A stretch of DNA of 64,000 bases from contig NZ_AP019700.1 in the NCBI RefSeq assembly GCF_006738645.1, forward strand, positions 632,001-696,000, written 5' to 3'. Position 1 is the stretch's first letter. The number at the start of each line of letters is the position of its first letter. This document shows positions 57,159 through 64,000 of the stretch, in pieces. The notes below the pieces were generated by a model. That model was not told where the DNA came from. It ran no database searches and saw nothing but the letters and a program-made list of their open reading frames with translations. The translations under genes were made by a program, and so were the position numbers. This stretch comes from Stella humosa (GTDB taxonomy: Bacteria > Pseudomonadota > Alphaproteobacteria > ATCC43930 > Allostellaceae).

Positions 57159-58372
57159 TTGCCACCCCATATGCGCCGGTAGAGCGGGTTGAAGCCGATG
57201 CGATAGGCCAGTTCCGCCGGCCGCTCGATCGACCAGATGGCCAGGTCGGCGCGCCGCCCGGGCGCGATCGTGCCGGTGTCGCCACCCATTCCCAGGGCCG
57301 TTGCCGCATGGCGCGTCATACCGGCCAGCGCCTCGGCCGGGGTCAGCCGGAAGAGGGTGCAGGCCATGTTCATCGCCAGCAGCGGCGAATTCAGCGGCGA
57401 GGAGCCGGGATTGAGGTCGGTCGAGATGGCAATCGGCACCCCCAGCCGGCGCAGCAGGTCGACCGGCGGCAGCCGCGTCTCGCGGATGAAGTAGAAGGCG
57501 CCGGGCAGAAGCACCGCCACGGTGCCGGCCCGCGCCATGGCGATAGCACCCGCCTCGTCCAGGTACTCCAGATGATCGGCCGACAGGGCGCCCATGCCGG
57601 CGGCCAGGGCCGCCCCGCCCTGGTCCGAGAGCTGCTCGGCATGCAGCTTGATCGCCAGGCCGCGGGCCCGGGCGGCCGTGAACACCCGCGCCGTCTGGGC
57701 GGCGGTGAAGCCGATGCGGTCGCAGAAGGCGTCGACCGCATCGGCCAGCCCCTCGGCCGCGACCGCGTCCAGGATCGGGCCGGCGCAGAGGTCGATATAG
57801 CCCTCCGGGTCGTCGGCGAATTCGGGCGGCAGGGCGTGTGCGGCCAGCAGGGTGGTGCGCGTCGTCACCGGCCGCACCCGGCCCAGCTCGCGGGCGACGC
57901 GCAGCATCTTCACCTCGTCGGCCACCGACAGCCCGTAGCCGGACTTGATCTCGACGGTAGTCGCCCCCTCGGCGATCAGCCCGTCGAGGCGGGGCAGGGC
58001 GCTGGCGAGCAGGTCGGCCTCCGAGGCGGCGCGGGTCGCCCGCACGGTCGACAGGATGCCGCCGCCCGCCCGCGCCAGCTCCTCGTAGGAGGCACCCTCC
58101 AGCCGCAGCTCGAATTCATGCGCGCGGTCGCCGCCATGGACGAGATGGGTGTGACAGTCGATCAGGCCGGGGGTGATCCAGCGGCCGTCGAGGCCGGTGC
58201 GGCGCGCCGCGCCAAGGCCGGTCGGCAGGTCGGCCATCGGCCCGACCCAGGCGATGCGGTCGCCGGCAATGGCGACCGCGGCTGCCGCTCCGTCCGCGAC
58301 GCTGCCATAGGGGTCGCCGTCGGGCGCCATCGTGGCGATGCGCGCATCGACCAGGACATGGTCCACCTGCAT
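57155..58372 (-). CDS. hutI: imidazolonepropionase
   Basis: Third enzyme of the pathway, an amidohydrolase opening imidazolonepropionate to formimidoylglutamate. Metal ligands lie in [14 protein letters not shown], then [26 protein letters not shown] and [10 protein letters not shown]. 405 residues from ATG 58372, with GAGGAGG about 11 nt upstream; the reading to 58456 would overlap the hutF start. It is the first gene of the minus-strand hut operon, divergent from hutF, so both share the control region at 58373-58454. Confidence 0.96.
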   Translation of the reverse strand: MQVDHVLVDARIATMAPDGDPYGSVADGAAAAVAIAGDRIAWVGPMADLPTGLGAARRTGLDGRWITPGLIDCHTHLVHGGDRAHEFELRLEGASYEELARAGGGILSTVRATRAASEADLLASALPRLDGLIAEGATTVEIKSGYGLSVADEVKMLRVARELGRVRPVTTRTTLLAAHALPPEFADDPEGYIDLCAGPILDAVAAEGLADAVDAFCDRIGFTAAQTARVFTAARARGLAIKLHAEQLSDQGGAALAAGMGALSADHLEYLDEAGAIAMARAGTVAVLLPGAFYFIRETRLPPVDLLRRLGVPIAISTDLNPGSSPLNSPLLAMNMACTLFRLTPAEALAGMTRHAATALGMGGDTGTIAPGRRADLAIWSIERPAELAYRIGFNPLYRRIWGGK

Positions 58373-58454
58373 GATCGCCAACGCCTCCTCGCGCCTGCTC
58401 CGCTGCGGGATGTACGATAGGCCCACGAGCCGGCGACGACCACGGGGACCGATC

Positions 58455-59816
58455 ATGCAGCGCCATCATTTCGCCCATGCCTTGCTGCCGGAGGGCTGGG
58501 CCGACGACGTGACGATCGCGGTCGACGATGGTGGCTGGATCCGGTCGGTGACGGCGGGCGCGCCGGCCGACGGCAACGGCCACGCCGGCGTGGCCGTCCC
58601 CGGCATGCCCAACCTGCACAGCCACGCCTTCCAGCGCGGCATGGCCGGCCTGGCCGAGCGGCGTGGCGCCATGGAGGGCAACTTCTGGGGCTGGCGCGAG
58701 GTGATGTACCGTTTCCTGGCGGTCCTCGACCCGGACGACGTCGCCGCCATCGCCGCCCAGGCCTATGTCGAGATGGTCGAGAGCGGCTTCACCGCGGTGG
58801 CGGAGTTCCACTATTTGCACCACGACCCACAGGGCCGGCCCTATGCCGACGCGGCCGAGATGGCGGGCGCCATCGGCCGGGCCGCGGTCGAGAGCGGCAT
58901 CGGCCTTACCCACCTGCCGGTCTTCTACGGTTTCGGGCGCTTCGGCGGCGGCCCGGCCGATCCGGGCCAGCGCCGCTTCGTCACCACGCCGGACCGCTTC
59001 GCCCGGCTGGTCGAGGCATCGCGCTCCGCGCTGGCGGCAGTGCCAGACATGGCGGTCGGCGTCGCCCCGCATTCCGTGCGGGCGGTGACGGCGGAGACGC
59101 TGGCGGCCGTCGTGGCGGAGGCCGCCGGCGGGCCGGTCCATATCCATGTGGCCGAGCAGCAGCGCGAGGTGGACGAGTGCCTCGCCTGGTGCGGCCGGCG
59201 GCCGGTGGACTGGCTGCTGGACGAAGCCGCGGTCGACGGTCGCTGGTGCCTGGTCCACGCCACCCACGTGACGCCGGCAGAGGTGGCGCGAATGGCGGCG
59301 GCCCGCGCGGTCGTCGGCCTTTGCCCCATCACCGAGGGCAATCTCGGTGACGGGATCTTCCCCGTGCCGGCCTTGCTGGAAGGGGGCGGGCTGCTCGGCA
59401 TCGGCAGCGACAGCAACGTGCGCATCGACGTGGCCGAGGAACTGCGGCTGCTGGAATATGGCCAGCGCCTGCGCGACGAGGCCCGCAACGTCGTCGCGGC
59501 CGGGGCGGGGCAATCCACCGGCCGAGCGCTCTTCGAACTAGCGCTGGATGGGGGCGCGCGTGCGCTCGGCCGCCGCGTCGGCCGGCTGGCGCCGGGCTAT
59601 CGCGCCGATTTCGTCCTGCTGGATGACGGGCATCCGGCCCTGGCCGGGCGCAGCGGCGACCACTGGCTCGATGCCTGGGTCTTTGCTGCCGACGGGCGGG
59701 TGGTGAAGGCGGTCTGGATCGGCGGGCGGCCGGTGGTGGCCGATGGCCGCCATGTCGCCCGCGATGCGGTGCGCCGACGCTTCGGCGCGACCATGCGGCG
59801 GCTCATGGCCGCCTAG
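58455..59816 (+). CDS. hutF: formimidoylglutamate deiminase
   Basis: Fourth step of the five-step (Pseudomonas-type) pathway, giving N-formylglutamate and ammonia. A 453-residue amidohydrolase with metal ligands in [30 protein letters not shown] and [16 protein letters not shown], and the substrate-binding [12 protein letters not shown] block characteristic of HutF. ATG 58455. The last enzyme, HutG (formylglutamate deformylase), and the repressor HutC are not in the window. Confidence 0.95.
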   Translation: MQRHHFAHALLPEGWADDVTIAVDDGGWIRSVTAGAPADGNGHAGVAVPGMPNLHSHAFQRGMAGLAERRGAMEGNFWGWREVMYRFLAVLDPDDVAAIAAQAYVEMVESGFTAVAEFHYLHHDPQGRPYADAAEMAGAIGRAAVESGIGLTHLPVFYGFGRFGGGPADPGQRRFVTTPDRFARLVEASRSALAAVPDMAVGVAPHSVRAVTAETLAAVVAEAAGGPVHIHVAEQQREVDECLAWCGRRPVDWLLDEAAVDGRWCLVHATHVTPAEVARMAAARAVVGLCPITEGNLGDGIFPVPALLEGGGLLGIGSDSNVRIDVAEELRLLEYGQRLRDEARNVVAAGAGQSTGRALFELALDGGARALGRRVGRLAPGYRADFVLLDDGHPALAGRSGDHWLDAWVFAADGRVVKAVWIGGRPVVADGRHVARDAVRRRFGATMRRLMAA

Positions 59817-59837
59817 ACTAGGCCTGGGGCAGTCGGA

Positions 59838-59868
59838 CCGGAAAGCAGGCGGTGTGCCCGCCTTCCGG
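59838..59868. terminator. hairpin between hutF and the bactofilin gene
   Basis: CCGGAA and TTCCGG form the base and GGCGG/CCGCC the top of a bulged stem between convergent stops at 59816 and 59900. There is no T run. A weak bidirectional terminator at best. Confidence 0.4.
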
Positions 59869-59899
59869 CCCATCAACCCATCCTAGCCGTCAGCCCATC

Positions 59900-60298
59900 T
59901 CAGACGGCCGGGCGACCGCGATAGGGGTCGACCGGCGAAGAGGCCGGCAGGGCCGGATTGCCGGTGCCGCCCAGCGACTCGATGCGGCCGGTCAGCCGGC
60001 CGCCATCGGCGACCTCCAGGCGGCCGTAGCGGATTTCGCCCTCGATATTGCCGGTCTCATGGACGATCAGGCGCTGGGTGGCGCGGATCTCGCCCTCGAA
60101 GCGGCCGCGGACCTCCGCCGTCTCGCACTCGATGGTGCCCTCGACACGGCCGTTGGCGTCGAGGACGAAGGACTTGCAGGTGGTCTGCAGGCGCGCCTTC
60201 CCGGCGACATAGATCCGGCTACAGCGTTCGATCGTTGCGGCGATCTCCACGCCTTCGCCGACCGAAAGGTAGCTGTCGTTCGTCGGTACCGCAGTCAC
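59900..60298 (-). CDS. bactofilin family cytoskeletal protein
   Basis: A 132-residue polymer-forming cytoskeletal protein. The beta-helix core with short repeats (GEGVEIAATIERCSRIYVAG, ANGRVEGTIECETAEVRGRF, ETGNIEGEIRYGRLEVADGG) is flanked by short unstructured ends with Pro, as in bactofilins. GTG 60298 is chosen because GAGGAG lies 9 nt upstream; the reading to 60361 (ATG) adds 21 residues and may also be used. Bactofilins localise cell-wall or shape factors. Confidence 0.88.
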   Translation of the reverse strand: MTAVPTNDSYLSVGEGVEIAATIERCSRIYVAGKARLQTTCKSFVLDANGRVEGTIECETAEVRGRFEGEIRATQRLIVHETGNIEGEIRYGRLEVADGGRLTGRIESLGGTGNPALPASSPVDPYRGRPAV

Positions 60299-60502
60299 TC
60301 GATCCCGCTCCTCTTGCACGTCCTGGGATGTGGATTTGCCGGGGCAGCGAACCCACCCCACCAGCCGAAGGTATCAGAACGGCTCGCGCGCGGGGAAATT
60401 TCCCGCAGCGACGGCGGCGATTCCGAGGGGCGGACCCGGCTCGGTCGCCGCCATGCCAAGGCGGCGGGCCCCGCCCGATCGGGATCCCGCCGAATGAAAG
60501 CG

Positions 60503-61287
60503 TCAGCGCTTCTGGGCGGCGGCGGCGGCCTTCACTTCGAGCCGCGACAGGTCGCGGACGCGGCCATCGACGCGCTGGATGGCACGCATCAGGGCGCTGT
60601 GTTCCTCGCTCAGCGCCGTGGCGGACGGGGTGATCGAGAACTCGGCCTTGGGCAGGGGCAGCAAGGTCAGCTTCAGCTCGGACACCTGCATGCCGCCGCC
60701 ATTGTTGATCGAGACAACGGTCGACACGATGCTGCGCTGCACGGACGAGATCACGCCCGGAAAATTGATGCGATGGAGCTGCATCTGCTCGTCGAGATAG
60801 TCGATGTCGGCTTGCGAGATCTCGCGCACCAGCCCGAACTTGAAGGCGAGGCCCGGGATCAGCCCGACCTCGTTGTCGATTTCCTTCAGCTTGTAGCCGG
60901 CCATGCCGAGAAGCTTGAAGAGCTGGCCTGCCTGCTGGGCGTCGTCGCCGGCAAAGTCGGTGGCCGAGGGTGGCGCCACCTGGTCGATGGCGCTCATCGC
61001 CAGGTCGGCGGCCCACTGCGCTGCCTGCAGGCTGGCGGACCAGAGCTTGTTCAGGGTCCGGGGACGGTCGCGCACCAGGTCGGCCGCGTCGTCAGGCGAC
61101 GGTTCGGCAGTCACGGCGGGGGGCGGCGCCAGGGGACCGGCTTCATTTGCACTGCCCCGCTGGGCGGGGGCGCGGTGGCTGCCGGAGGGGTGGCCGGCGC
61201 GGTGGCTGCCGGCGCGGTTTGGCCGATTGCGGCGGTGGTGCCCGCGAGGACGAAGGCGCAGGCGGCGGCAGCGAGAGTGCGGCGCAT
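60503..61287 (-). CDS. secreted protein of unknown function, apparent -1 frameshift at a 6-C run
   Basis: The frame starting at ATG 61287 (AGGAG 8 nt upstream) encodes a signal peptide (RRTLAAAACAFVLAGTTAAI, cleavage near GQT) and an Ala/Pro/Thr linker, then stops at 61111. The adjacent frame continues without a start of its own from the same point to 60503 with 200 residues of plausible sequence (RTLNKLWSASLQAAQWAADL, NFPGVISSVQRSIVSTVVSI). One more C in the C6 run at 61118-61123 would join them into a ~262-residue periplasmic protein. No family is recognised. It starts 11 nt after the binding-protein gene. Confidence 0.6.
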
Positions 61288-61298
61288 CGTTGTGCTCC

Positions 61299-62390
61299 TC
61301 AGCGTTCCATGATGGCGAGCCGCAGCGCACGGCCGCGTTCCTCGGCCCGGCGGTCGTCGCCCAGCGGCACCACGCCCTCGACCGTCAGGTAGCCATCCGG
61401 CCCGATCGTCCGCTCGCGGGTCAGCTCGGTGATCAGTTCGCGCAGGCCGGCCACGGGGCCGTTGCCGCGATAGTCCTTCACATGCGCCTTCTTCACATAG
61501 ACGAAGAGCGGGCGGTTGAAGGGATATGTCCGCGCGGCGACGGTGGTGGGAGACGGCAGGATGCCATCCAGCGGCAGCACCTTGAGTACGTCCGTCATGG
61601 CGGTCGCGATGTTGAACGGCACCACCGCGATGGTGCCGGGCGGGGCGTCGGTCATGGCCAGGCGGATCGCCTGGTCGAACGGCACGCCCACCTCCACGAT
61701 GGCGCCGTCCTTGCGGAGCTGCACGCACTGCTTCACCCGCTCCTCGGCCGAGAAGATCAGCTTTACGGCGGGGATGCCGCGGCAGGCGGCCTCCAGGAAG
61801 CGGTCCTCGAAGAAGCCGCGCGAGCCAAGGCCGGGGGCGGGCAGCACCACCCGGATCGGCGTGTCCGGCAGGGCGGGGTCGATGTCGCGCCAGCGCTTGT
61901 TGGTATTCTCGGAGAACTCGCCGTCGACGGGGAGTTCGCGCGCCACCGCGGCGTAAAGCTGCTGCAGCGTCAGCTCGAAGTTCGTGTCGCTGCGCCGGGT
62001 CGCCAGGGTCAGCGTGCTGTAGCCCAGCGGAATCTCGACAATCGCCGGGACGCCGCTGCGCTGGCACTGCTCGAACTCCGTGATCCGCATGCGGCGGGAC
62101 ATGGCCAGCACGCTGGCGCTGTCGGCCGCGGCAGACCGGCAGAACTCCGCCAGTCCACGCTCGCTGCCCTTCAGGTCCATCTTCGGCGGCGCTACCACCC
62201 CGCCTTCGGTGAGCTTGGTGAAGACGGCTTGCAGATAGGGGCTGACGAAGGTGGAGCCCACCACCTTGATCGGCTCGTTGGCCAGGGCGGGGGTGGCCGG
62301 CATCGCCAGACCCACGGCCACGCAGGCGGCAGCGATCGCCACTCCCAGGCGGCGCACCGGAAGCGCCCATCGACCAATCCGACGACCCAT
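61299..62390 (-). CDS. PstS-like phosphate-type periplasmic binding protein
   Basis: A 363-residue exported protein with a long signal peptide (GRRIGRWALPVRRLGVAIAA then hydrophobic residues to ALANE). The mature start EPIKVVGSTFVSPYLQAVFT is the PstS-like opening, and later RGFFEDRFLEAACRG and TYPFNRPLFVYVKKAHVKD are found in PstS/SphX-type proteins. The phosphate-binding residues are not clearly conserved, so the ligand may differ. AGGGGG precedes ATG 62390. No pstCAB is next to it; the downstream gene is the frameshifted secreted protein. Confidence 0.75.
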   Translation of the reverse strand: MGRRIGRWALPVRRLGVAIAAACVAVGLAMPATPALANEPIKVVGSTFVSPYLQAVFTKLTEGGVVAPPKMDLKGSERGLAEFCRSAAADSASVLAMSRRMRITEFEQCQRSGVPAIVEIPLGYSTLTLATRRSDTNFELTLQQLYAAVARELPVDGEFSENTNKRWRDIDPALPDTPIRVVLPAPGLGSRGFFEDRFLEAACRGIPAVKLIFSAEERVKQCVQLRKDGAIVEVGVPFDQAIRLAMTDAPPGTIAVVPFNIATAMTDVLKVLPLDGILPSPTTVAARTYPFNRPLFVYVKKAHVKDYRGNGPVAGLRELITELTRERTIGPDGYLTVEGVVPLGDDRRAEERGRALRLAIMER

Positions 62391-62489
62391 CCCAGTGCCC
62401 CCTGCTGCAACCGTTCGCCACAGGATAGCACTAATCACATGGCCAATCGCCATCGCCGATGGGTCCAGATCGAATATTATGTGCGCCGG

Positions 62490-63179
62490 TTATGTGCCCA
62501 GCATCGCCGCTTGCAGCCGTTGCGGGTCCTGTGCGAGGTCGGCTCCGGTCGTCTCCAGCACGATCCGGCCCACGCGCATGACGCAGCAGCGATGGGCGAT
62601 CGACAGGACCGCGGCGTTCTGCTCGGCGACCAGGATCGCCGTGCCCGAGGCCGCCACCCAGGTCAGCCGTTCCATCAGGTCGAAGATGACGGCGGGCGCC
62701 AGACCCAGCGTCGGCTCGTCCAGGACCAGCAGGCGCGGCAGGTTCATCAGCGCGCGGCCGATCGCCAGCATCTGCTGCTGCCCGCCCGATAGCTGCCAGG
62801 CCAGGGTCCGGTCCCGGGGCGCCAGTTGCGGGAACAACTCGTAGACCGCGGCCACGCGCTCGCGCCGGACCTTGGCGCCGGCGCGGCAGACCGCCAGCAG
62901 GTTGTCGCCGACCGTCATGCCGGGGAAGACGCGGCGGCCCTCGGGCGACAGGCCGATGCCGAGCTTGGCCCGCTGCTCGGCCGGCAGGGTGTGGATCAAC
63001 GTGCCGGCCAGCGCCACGCTGCCGCCGGCGGCCGGCAGCAGCCCGGCCACCGCCTGGATCAGGCTGGACTTGCCCGCACCGTTGACGCCGAGCAGCGCCG
63101 TGACGGTGCCGGCCTCGACCGTCATGTCGATGGTGTCGACGACCTTGCCGCCACCGCGCACGACGGTCAGCCCGTTCAA
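62490..63179 (-). CDS. livF: branched-chain amino-acid type ABC transporter ATPase LivF
   Basis: A 229-residue ATPase with Walker A GVNGAGKSS, the LivF block GLSPEGRRVFPGMTVGDNLL, signature LSGGQQQMLAIGRALM and Walker B LLVLDEPTLGLAP. In its own frame the only usable start is TTG 63179 just before NGLTVVRG. An ATG that overlaps the livG stop (63262, ATGA) begins MTDIDQAAPPAPP but is in another frame and stops at 63178; one extra C in the run near 63210 would join it to LivF. So either the start is TTG, or a base is missing. Confidence 0.85.
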   Translation of the reverse strand: MNGLTVVRGGGKVVDTIDMTVEAGTVTALLGVNGAGKSSLIQAVAGLLPAAGGSVALAGTLIHTLPAEQRAKLGIGLSPEGRRVFPGMTVGDNLLAVCRAGAKVRRERVAAVYELFPQLAPRDRTLAWQLSGGQQQMLAIGRALMNLPRLLVLDEPTLGLAPAVIFDLMERLTWVAASGTAILVAEQNAAVLSIAHRCCVMRVGRIVLETTGADLAQDPQRLQAAMLGT

Positions 63180-63258
63180 CGCCAGCAGCGGGGGCGGCGG
63201 TGCCGGCTGGGGGCCGGCGTGGTCGGCGGTGCCGGCGGGGCTGCCTGGTCGATATCGG

Positions 63259-64000
63259 TCATCGGCCGGCCTCCTGCGGCTGGGCGCTGCGGCCGATATA
63301 GGCGGCGATCACGGCCGGGTCGCGGCGGATCTGGTCGGGCGTGCCGATGGAGACCAGCCGGCCCTGGTCGAGGCAGGCGACGCGGTCGGCCAACCCCAGC
63401 AGGAAGCCCAGATTGTGGTCGACGATGACCATGGCCAGCCCGCGGGTCTTGAACACGCGCAGGCGCTCGGCCAGGTAGGCCTGCTCCGGCTCCGACAGGC
63501 CGGCCGCCGGCTCGTCGAGCAGGATCAGCTCGGGGTTGCGGGCCAGCGCGCGCGCCAGTTCCAGCCGGCGCTGCGCGCCGGGCGGCAGCGACCCCGCCGG
63601 CCGCAGCGCGTCGCCGCCCAGGCCCAGCGCATCCAGGATGGCGACGGCTTCTGCCCGGGCGCGGCGCAGGCGGCCTTCGGCGCCGATCGCCAGCAGCGTG
63701 CCGAGCAGCCCGCCCGGCAGGTCGCCGATGCGGGCGACGGCGACATTGTCCAGCACCGTCAGTTGCGGATGCAGGTGGACCGTCTGGAAGGTGCGGGCGA
63801 CGCCGCGCTGGGCCAGCCGCGTCGCCGAGCGGCCCGTCATGTCCTCGCCCGACACGATCACCCGGCCTTCGTCGGCCGGCGTCAGCCCGGTCACCACGTC
63901 GACCAGCGTCGACTTGCCGGACCCGTTCGGGCCGATCAGGCCGAAGATCTCGCCCCGGCCGACCTTCAAGGTCACGCTTTCCATGGCGACGACGCCGCCG
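63259..64000 (-). CDS. livG: branched-chain amino-acid type ABC transporter ATPase LivG, start off the right edge
   Basis: The visible 247 codons include Walker A GPNGSGKST, the Q-loop in RTFQTVHLHPQL, Walker B LILLDEPAAGLS and the C-terminal SIGTPDQIRRDPAVIAAYIG typical of LivG. The signature reads SLPPGAQRRLELARAL, where LSYGQ or LPYG is usual, so the motif is altered but Gly and Gln/Arg remain. The frame is open through base 64000 (GGVVA before MESVTL), so the N-terminus, or a LivM permease fused to it, lies beyond. It overlaps the candidate livF ATG by 4 nt. Confidence 0.9.
   Translation of the reverse strand, partial: GGVVAMESVTLKVGRGEIFGLIGPNGSGKSTLVDVVTGLTPADEGRVIVSGEDMTGRSATRLAQRGVARTFQTVHLHPQLTVLDNVAVARIGDLPGGLLGTLLAIGAEGRLRRARAEAVAILDALGLGGDALRPAGSLPPGAQRRLELARALARNPELILLDEPAAGLSEPEQAYLAERLRVFKTRGLAMVIVDHNLGFLLGLADRVACLDQGRLVSIGTPDQIRRDPAVIAAYIGRSAQPQEAGR

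Overview
The window is a single contig piece of about 68-70% GC (judged by eye) with dense, short-spaced genes. The content points to an alphaproteobacterium, most likely in or near the Rhodospirillales. The pointers are a NepR/EcfG general-stress sigma pair with matching GGAAC-N16-CGTT promoters, a dnaN-recF-gyrB cluster without dnaA, several TRAP transporters (DctPQM and TAXI types), HutF-type histidine catabolism and an OxyR/KatA pair. The genus cannot be fixed from the sequence alone. No rRNA, tRNA, CRISPR array, IS element or prophage was seen.

Layout. 1-1.6 kb: a 2H phosphoesterase cut by the left edge and two tandem glycosyltransferase-like paralogues, one of which has lost its acidic motifs. 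1.6-7.4 kb: gyrB, recF, dnaN and a Bax-inhibitor-1 family protein. 7.5-11.6 kb: a YbbAP-type ABC exporter, a divergent TesA-like esterase and a 25-residue membrane peptide. 11.8-14.3 kb: SulP transporter, MsrB, HNH protein. 14.4-18.5 kb: TRAP dctQM with a 65-residue membrane protein, facing a dctP, with a MOSC gene between. 18.8-25.4 kb: MFS transporter, second MOSC protein, ThDP enzyme, TerC, VOC protein, lipoprotein, TerB-like protein.

25.6-31.5 kb is a general stress response island. It holds nepR-ecfG and a cluster of small envelope or stress genes: two PRC-barrel proteins, a DUF883/YqjE-like pair, DUF1328, CsbD, and peptides of 57, 23 and 101 residues. Five exact GGAAC-N16-CGTT promoters lie here, plus three variants, two of them (at the autoregulatory site and before csbD) one base off and the third weaker. 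phyR is not in the window.

31.6-42.7 kb: a bifunctional fatty-acid oxidation enzyme, katA/oxyR with a perfect 21-bp palindrome, an M15 peptidase, a Bcr-type exporter divergent from a marR-emrA-emrB operon that appears to begin with CTG, a DUF3833 protein and an MFS pseudogene. 42.8-48 kb: a lone receiver protein, a 1039-residue acidic protein built largely of about fifteen 31-residue repeats, and a hybrid histidine kinase that meets it tail to tail.

48-51 kb: a TAXI TRAP system. 51-59.8 kb: histidine utilisation, hutI-hutH-(PhyH dioxygenase)-hutU-(alpha/beta hydrolase) on the minus strand and hutF divergent; hutG and hutC are absent. 59.9-64 kb: bactofilin, a secreted protein whose frame breaks at a 6-C run, a PstS-like binding protein, and livF-livG of a branched-chain amino-acid type ABC transporter running off the right edge. 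The livF start also breaks at a C run. All assignments rest on motif recognition by eye; no database search was possible.
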